10,467 nucleotides of DNA from Rhodanobacteraceae bacterium (GTDB lineage: Bacteria > Pseudomonadota > Gammaproteobacteria > Xanthomonadales > SZUA-5), in contig QIMA01000013.1 of the NCBI GenBank assembly GCA_003233535.1, forward strand, positions 1-10,467. Reading direction: 5' to 3'. Within the stretch, counting starts at the first letter, position 1. The number at the start of each line of letters is the position of its first letter. The notes below the pieces were generated by a model. It saw nothing but the letters and a program-made list of their open reading frames with translations. It was not told the origin of the DNA and did not search any database. This document shows, piece after piece, positions 6,025-10,467 of this stretch. A program made the translations under genes and the position numbers.

Positions 6025-7452
6025 ATGGGTGCACCAACCGGGCCGACGCGGCTCCTGCCTGTAGTTGCCCTAGTTGGTCGACCCAATGTTGGCAAATCTA
6101 CGCTCTATAACGTCCTGACTCGAACGCGGGACGCGATCGTCTCCGACCTGTCAGGGCTCACTCGTGACCGCCACTACGGGGTCTGTGAAAGCGAAGAAGG
6201 CCATCGCTATCTGGTAGTAGATACCGCCGGCTTGAGCGTGAGCCCGGATGCACTTGCGCAACACATGGCGGGCCAAGCGCGCATAGCCATCGACGAAGCA
6301 GACGTCATTTTGCTAGTTGTCGATGCACGAGCCGGCGTGCTCCGTGATGATATCGACATTTCTGCGGAATTGCGTCGCTCCGGAAAGCCCATCCTGGTGG
6401 TGGTCAACAAGACCGACGGATTGGACGAAACCCTCGCGCTAAGCGAGTTCGCCACGCTCGGCTTGCCGTGCGTAGGCACCTCAGCGGCGCACCGACGCGG
6501 TGTTAACGACCTCCAAGATGAATTCCTGGAGCTACTCGGCCTACCGGAAGAACCGGCGGAAGAAGAAGAATTCGACCCGAAAGACGATCGCTGTCGGGTA
6601 GCCATCGTAGGCCGGCCGAATGTCGGCAAATCGACACTGATCAACCGCCTGCTCGGCGAAGAACGGCTTCTCGCTTTCGATCAGCCGGGGACCACTCGCG
6701 ATGCGATCGAAGTGGAAGTGGGATGGGATGAGCGACCGTATTTGTTCATCGATACGGCCGGCATGCGGAGACGTTCCCGAATAAACGAGGCCGTAGAAAA
6801 ATTCAGCGTTATCAAGGCATTTCAAGCTATTGACCAGGCGCAAGTCGTGGTCTTTGTGGTCGATGCCCGGGAAGGCTTTGCTGACCAAGACGCCACTATT
6901 CTGGGTCAGGTGCTCGACAGCGGTCGTGCCTTAGTCATTGCAATCAATAAATGGGATGGCCTGACTAACAGCGAACGAACCGCAGTTCGCAGTCGCCTCG
7001 ATCGGGGTCTGGAATTTCTCGATTTCGCCAAGCAAATTCCGATCTCGGCACTGCACGGATCCGGCCTAACCGAGTTGATGAAGGCCGTCCGTCAGGCCTG
7101 GAATTGCGCGCTGAAAGAATTCAGCACCAACGATTTGACTGAGGCCGTCACGGCCGCATTCACGGCACATACGCCACCGCTGGTGAACGGCCGTATAAGT
7201 AAAATGAGATACGTACACCAAGGTGGTCGAAACCCGCCGCGTATCATCATTCACGGCAGTCGATTGAAAGACTTACCGGAAAGCTACAAGCGCTATTTGC
7301 AAAATAGCCTGCGTAAGCGTTTCCGGCTGATTGGGACGCCCGTAAAATTGGAGTTCCGCGAAGGCAAGAACCCGTTTGCTGGTCGCAAGAACAAGCTTAC
7401 TGACCGTCAGGTTCAAAAGCGCCGCCGTTTGATGAAGCACGTCAAGCGATAG
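6025..7452 (+). CDS. der: Ribosome-assembly GTPase Der (EngA)
   Basis: Der is an essential GTPase with two G domains that acts in late assembly of the 50S ribosomal subunit. The 475-residue protein shows both domains in order. G domain 1 has P-loop GRPNVGKS (18-25), DTAG (66-69) and NKTD (128-131). An acidic linker follows (about 173-188, with EEPAEEEEF). G domain 2 has GRPNVGKS (196-203), DTAG (243-246) and NKWD (308-311). The KH-like C-terminal domain spans about 365-450, and a very basic tail (KRRRLMKHVKR) ends the protein. The ATG at 6025 gives about nine residues more before 'LPVVALVGRPNVG' than most Der proteins. No closer ATG exists, and TAGG lies eight bases upstream. All nucleotide-binding motifs look intact. 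Confidence 0.97.
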   Translation: MGAPTGPTRLLPVVALVGRPNVGKSTLYNVLTRTRDAIVSDLSGLTRDRHYGVCESEEGHRYLVVDTAGLSVSPDALAQHMAGQARIAIDEADVILLVVDARAGVLRDDIDISAELRRSGKPILVVVNKTDGLDETLALSEFATLGLPCVGTSAAHRRGVNDLQDEFLELLGLPEEPAEEEEFDPKDDRCRVAIVGRPNVGKSTLINRLLGEERLLAFDQPGTTRDAIEVEVGWDERPYLFIDTAGMRRRSRINEAVEKFSVIKAFQAIDQAQVVVFVVDAREGFADQDATILGQVLDSGRALVIAINKWDGLTNSERTAVRSRLDRGLEFLDFAKQIPISALHGSGLTELMKAVRQAWNCALKEFSTNDLTEAVTAAFTAHTPPLVNGRISKMRYVHQGGRNPPRIIIHGSRLKDLPESYKRYLQNSLRKRFRLIGTPVKLEFREGKNPFAGRKNKLTDRQVQKRRRLMKHVKR

Positions 7453-7473
7453 CTGGACGCCGGCACAACGCTG

Positions 7474-8061
7474 ATGCACAGCGCGAAGCGCCAAGCGAAG
7501 CAACCACGCAGTTCAGTTGCGCTTATCCTCGCTGGCGGACGAGCCACTCGTATGGGCGGCGACGACAAGGCCTTCCATGAGCATCGAGGCATCCAGCTAA
7601 TCGACCGCGCTTTGCGTGTCTGTGCATCACAGTCTGCCGTTTGGGTCGCATCCAGCCGCAGCGCCGACCGCTATGCGCGGCGAGGTATAGCGACCATCCC
7701 CGACGCATTGCCCGGCTTTGCCGGCCCGCTGAGCGGCCTCTTAGCTGGCTTTCAAAAACGTCAAGCGGGCGTCCTGCTCAGCATTCCTGTTGATCTGCTA
7801 GGGCCAGAGCAAGCCGACATGGAGCATTTGCTGCATTCATTAAGTGCCACGCAGCGCTGCTGCTACGCACTGATTGGCGATCGCAAACAACCGCTGTTCG
7901 CTGCTTGGCGAGTAGACTGCGAGTTGATCGAACACGCGCATCGGCGCCTGCTTGCTGGCCGCGGTTCGGTGTTCAAATTCCAGGACGAGATTGGTGCACA
8001 ACCGGTAGACTTCGGCCCGCGTGCCGAAACATGGCAAAACCTCAATCAGGTGAACCCCTAG
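7474..8061 (+). CDS. mobA: Molybdenum cofactor guanylyltransferase MobA
   Basis: MobA joins GMP from GTP to Mo-molybdopterin to make the guanine-dinucleotide form of Moco used by DMSO-reductase-type enzymes. The 195-residue length fits the family. The N-terminal nucleotide-binding signature reads LILAGGRATRMGGDDKAF (18-35), with the family's LAGG, RMGG and DK. FAGPLSGLLAGF (82-93) matches the GPLxG region. Asp107 in IPVDLLG stands at the metal-binding position, where many members have CDxP, so the Cys is replaced by Val. The C-terminus reads WQNLNQVNP and stops where relatives continue a little past an N-x-N-T-P-E-D type motif. About 14 basic residues precede the fold. The ATG lies 21 bases after der, with no clear ribosome binding site. 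It is followed by moeA and moeB-like genes, which supports the role. Confidence 0.88.
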   Translation: MHSAKRQAKQPRSSVALILAGGRATRMGGDDKAFHEHRGIQLIDRALRVCASQSAVWVASSRSADRYARRGIATIPDALPGFAGPLSGLLAGFQKRQAGVLLSIPVDLLGPEQADMEHLLHSLSATQRCCYALIGDRKQPLFAAWRVDCELIEHAHRRLLAGRGSVFKFQDEIGAQPVDFGPRAETWQNLNQVNP

Positions 8062-8201
8062 TGTTTCCGGTCTGAAACGAGGCGCGAATAGTTGACGTAG
8101 CACCGCCATGCGGCGACGAGCAACGACGTATCGTAGAAAGCAGCGAGCGCCGTGAATTTAGGATCTAACAGATATCGCACTAACCCAAAGAGACTAAAAT
8201 C
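8062..8201. other. Gap between mobA and moeA
   Basis: No gene is visible in these 140 bases. GTTTC (8063-8067) and GAAAC (8074-8078) form a weak 5-bp hairpin, and CCGC (8103-8106) with GCGG (8110-8113) another 4-bp one; neither has a T tract. TTGACG at 8092-8097 resembles a -35 box but has no -10 at the right distance. TAAAAT (8195-8200) resembles a -10 box but lies against the start codon. I see no convincing promoter or known riboswitch, yet the gap's length makes a moeA promoter likely. Confidence 0.5.
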
Positions 8202-8208
8202 TTGCATG
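8187..8208 (+). promoter_or_regulatory. moeA translation start: TTG with overlapping out-of-frame ATG
   Basis: The moeA frame has a TAA at 8181-8183 and no ATG between that stop and conserved MoeA sequence. The only usual start codon that fits the family's N-terminus is TTG at 8202-8204. AAAGAGA (8187-8193) lies eight bases before it, as a moderate Shine-Dalgarno. Two bases after the TTG an ATG (8206-8208) opens a different frame that ends at TAA 8230-8232 after eight codons. Confidence 0.65.
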
Positions 8209-9440
8209 ACACTTCCAGACCTAGTGACCTAAGCCTTGCGCAGGCCAAAATCATTCTTGAGACTCAGCTCGCCAGTCGCGCTGCTAACCCTGTAGAATTG
8301 GCTTTGGATGAAGCCGAAGGTAGCGTCTTAACCGAGGCCTTGGTGGCCCCGATCGGGCTCCCGCCGTTCGACAATTCGGCGATGGACGGATACGCGTTGG
8401 CCAGTGACAGTTTGCGCGGCAAGGGTCCCTATGAGCTGCCGCTTGACGGCCGCACGCTGGCTGGACAGGACCCTGCACCGCTTAAGGCTGGTCACGCGCG
8501 CCGAATCACCACCGGCGCGGCAATGCCTGAAGGCGCGGACGCGGTGATCATCCAGGAAAAAGTCACGCTGGATGGGGAAGCAATCAGCTTTGACGAGCGC
8601 ATAGCGGCCGACACCTTCGTCCGTCACGCCGGCGAGGACTTAGCGGAGGGGGAAGTGCTGTTACAGCGCAGCACCCGACTTGGCCCGCTGCAACTGGCGC
8701 TGGCCGCCAATGTCGGCGTTGCCCGCCTCAAAGTACGCCCTCGCCCGCGGGTGGCGGTCATTTCCACCGGCGATGAGCTAATCGAGCCGGGTAGCCGACG
8801 CGGACACGGCGAGATTTACGACAGCAACCGCTATCTGCTCGCGTCCCTGGCAGAACAGTTGGGCGGTGACGTCGTGCTGGCAACGACCTGCGGCGATGAT
8901 CGCGAGGCACTCATCAGAGCACTAGATACGGCGACCTCGGTTGCCGATCTGGTCGTCACCAGCGGCGGCGTGTCGGTCGGTGACGCGGATCTGCTGCCGG
9001 AGCTGATCGCGCAGCAAGGCGATATTCATTTCCACAAGCTGGCGCTTAAACCAGGCCGCCCTGTGCTATTTGGTACCGTCAATGAGACGCCCATATTGGC
9101 GCTGCCAGGCAACCCAGTGTCGGTCATGGTGACCTGCCTACAGCTAGTCGCGCCGGCTCTGGATCACCTTGCCGGTGCCCCGGCGCGCAAACCTTTGCGT
9201 ATCAGCGCTCAGCTAGACGGCCGGGTGACCAAGTCCCACGCGCGATTGGAATTTCAACGTGGTCAGTTGATTCAGTCCTCCAGCGGTAAATTCTGGGTCA
9301 GCCCGGTCTCAGGGCAAGGCTCCCATCGCATCGCCGCGCTGCGCGATGCCGATTGCTTCCTGGTCTTGCCAGAGGGCCCGCAAAGTTACGCCGATGGCGA
9401 CAGCATTCTGGTCGAACCACTGATTCAGTACTTGCGATGA
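8202..9440 (+). CDS. moeA: Molybdopterin molybdenumtransferase MoeA
   Basis: MoeA inserts molybdate into adenylylated molybdopterin to form active Moco in the cytosol. The 412-residue length is typical. The family motifs appear in order: PPFDNSAMDGYA (54-65), TTGAAMPEGADAVI (103-116), STGDEL (188-193), IYDSNRYLL (205-213), TSGGVSVGD (253-261), KPGRPVLFG (283-291) and LPGNPVSV (301-308). The C-terminal domain IV follows from about residue 330. Translation begins at TTG, since no ATG or GTG is available between the upstream stop and conserved sequence. MogA, which supplies the adenylylated substrate, is not in the window. The stop overlaps the next gene as ATGA (9437-9440), coupling it to the MoeB-type protein. 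Confidence 0.95.
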   Translation: MHDTSRPSDLSLAQAKIILETQLASRAANPVELALDEAEGSVLTEALVAPIGLPPFDNSAMDGYALASDSLRGKGPYELPLDGRTLAGQDPAPLKAGHARRITTGAAMPEGADAVIIQEKVTLDGEAISFDERIAADTFVRHAGEDLAEGEVLLQRSTRLGPLQLALAANVGVARLKVRPRPRVAVISTGDELIEPGSRRGHGEIYDSNRYLLASLAEQLGGDVVLATTCGDDREALIRALDTATSVADLVVTSGGVSVGDADLLPELIAQQGDIHFHKLALKPGRPVLFGTVNETPILALPGNPVSVMVTCLQLVAPALDHLAGAPARKPLRISAQLDGRVTKSHARLEFQRGQLIQSSSGKFWVSPVSGQGSHRIAALRDADCFLVLPEGPQSYADGDSILVEPLIQYLR

Positions 9441-10467
9441 GCCTAGCCGCCGAGAGACTGCAGCGTCTACGAATCGAGATCGACGAAATCGAGGTCGAGG
9501 AGGCCTTTAACCGACTTCAAGCCGGTGCCCTGTTGGTAGATGTACGCGAAACTGACGAGACAGCGGCCGGGTTGCCAACCGGGGCCGCCGCCCTACCCCG
9601 CGGCTCACTCGAATTGAAGATCGAGCAAATCGCTCAAGTCGATACGCCACTGATGTTGCTGTGCGGGTCTGGGCAACGCTCGCTGTTGGCAGCAGCTGAT
9701 CTGCGCGGGCTTGGCTACCGCTCGCTGTATTCAGTTCGTGGCGGCTATACGGCATGGAAGAACGCCGACTTACCGGTTTCGATCCCCGAGCGGATTGATG
9801 CGCAGGCGCAGCAACGCTATTGCCGGCAGATGATTCTCCCTGAGATTGGAGATAAAGGGCAGCAGCGCCTGCGCCGATCGAAAGTGCTAGTGGTCGGCGC
9901 CGGTGGATTGGGCTGGCCCGCCTCCCTGTATCTTGCAGCCGCTGGCGTAGGCCACTTGACCCTGATCGATGCTGATCGCGTCGAGTTGAGCAACTTACAT
10001 CGCCAGATCTTGCACAACACTGCCGCTGTCGGACAGCCGAAAGTGGAATCAGCCAGTGAGCGGCTGCGCGCGCTCAACCCGCAGGTTTCACTCCGCGTCG
10101 TGAATGCGCGGCTGAACCCTGACAACGTCGAAGGACTGGTCGCTGAGCATGACCTCATAGTCGATGGCGCCGATAATCTTGAGACTCGCTACCTGTTGAA
10201 CGCTGCCTGCGTCGCCGCCGCAAAACCCTTGGTTTACGCCGCTGTGGAAAGATTCGAGGCACAGGTGTCTGTGTTCTGGCCTGCAGGTCAGGGCGGCCCC
10301 TGGCCCTGCTATCGCTGCCTATTCCCGTTCCCACCGCCGCCTGAGGCCGCGCCCAACTGCGCCGAGGCCGGCGTGCTCGGCGTGGTTCCAGGAATCGCCG
10401 GGCTAATGCAAGCCAACGAAGCACTGAAGATTTTACTCCAGTTTGGCCAGCCACTCACCGGGCGCCT
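9437..10467 (+). CDS. moeB: Rhodanese-MoeB/ThiF fusion, sulfur-carrier adenylyltransferase (3' end outside window)
   Basis: MoeB-type enzymes adenylate the C-terminal glycine of the sulfur carrier MoaD (ThiF does so for ThiS). A rhodanese domain can then supply the sulfur. The frame is open for 343 codons to the window edge. Residues about 15-115 form a rhodanese-like domain: ALLVDVRETDE, the active-site loop CGSGQRS with Cys76, and VRGGYTAWKNADLPV. The E1-like domain starts near residue 125 (QRYCRQMILPEIG). It has the ATP loop GAGGLG (154-159), SNLHRQ with Arg189, PKVES with Lys202, DGADN (243-247), a zinc-type CxxC (CYRC, 291-294) and PNCAEAGVLG (307-316). Trp160 follows the glycine loop where relatives have small residues. 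The ATG overlaps the moeA stop; no good Shine-Dalgarno is seen. MoeB is favoured over ThiF because of the mobA-moeA neighbours. Confidence 0.88.
   Translation, partial: MSLAAERLQRLRIEIDEIEVEEAFNRLQAGALLVDVRETDETAAGLPTGAAALPRGSLELKIEQIAQVDTPLMLLCGSGQRSLLAAADLRGLGYRSLYSVRGGYTAWKNADLPVSIPERIDAQAQQRYCRQMILPEIGDKGQQRLRRSKVLVVGAGGLGWPASLYLAAAGVGHLTLIDADRVELSNLHRQILHNTAAVGQPKVESASERLRALNPQVSLRVVNARLNPDNVEGLVAEHDLIVDGADNLETRYLLNAACVAAAKPLVYAAVERFEAQVSVFWPAGQGGPWPCYRCLFPFPPPPEAAPNCAEAGVLGVVPGIAGLMQANEALKILLQFGQPLTGR

Noticed and set aside
8063..8078. GTTTC/GAAAC hairpin after mobA as a terminator
   Set aside because: The stem is only five base pairs, is AT-rich, and has no T tract after it.
8092..8097. 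TTGACG as a -35 box
   Set aside because: No -10-like hexamer occurs 16-18 bases downstream; the nearest, TATCGT at 8129, is 31 bases away.
8195..8200. TAAAAT as a -10 box for moeA, implying a near-leaderless mRNA
   Set aside because: Transcription would start at or after the TTG start codon, which would then be lost or unusable, and no -35 box is seen upstream.

Overview
The window is one strand of tightly packed, conserved bacterial genes, all reading left to right. The gene set ndk, rlmN, pilF/pilW, rodZ, yfgM, bamB, der is the classic gammaproteobacterial 'rodZ-der' neighbourhood. It is followed by a small molybdenum-cofactor (Moco) group: mobA, moeA and a rhodanese-MoeB fusion. The first gene looks like the end of a DnrO-type His-rich protein, and the MoeB-type protein carries its rhodanese domain at the N-terminus. 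From memory, both traits, and the lack of ispG-hisS between rodZ and yfgM, fit Lysobacterales (Xanthomonadales) or a related gammaproteobacterium. That placement is inference, not a search result.

Layout: 2-421 is the 3' end of a DnrO-like gene. 422-722 is the only long non-coding stretch. It holds short direct repeats, a terminator-like hairpin (620-644) and a structured leader (651-707) just ahead of the ndk ribosome binding site. Next come ndk (723-1151), rlmN (1159-2298), pilF (2295-3074) and rodZ (3071-4018). An 81-base gap with a perfect 8-bp hairpin follows, where ispG and hisS sit in E. coli or Pseudomonas. Then come yfgM (4100-4855), bamB (4852-6015), der (6025-7452) and mobA (7474-8061). 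After a 140-base gap come moeA with a TTG start (8202-9440) and the partial rhodanese-MoeB gene (9437 to the window end).

The first block serves nucleotide balance, rRNA/tRNA methylation, type IV pilus secretin assembly, cell shape, envelope protein folding/insertion and ribosome assembly. Four ATGA stop/start overlaps (rlmN/pilF, pilF/rodZ, yfgM/bamB, moeA/moeB) point to translational coupling. The second block covers late Moco steps: sulfur-carrier activation (MoeB), Mo insertion (MoeA) and guanylation (MobA).

I found no mobile element, CRISPR array, tRNA, rRNA or defence system. The window is largely ordinary housekeeping DNA. The parts most worth a second look are the ndk leader, the rodZ-yfgM junction, the moeA start with its out-of-frame ATG decoy, and the rhodanese-MoeB fusion.
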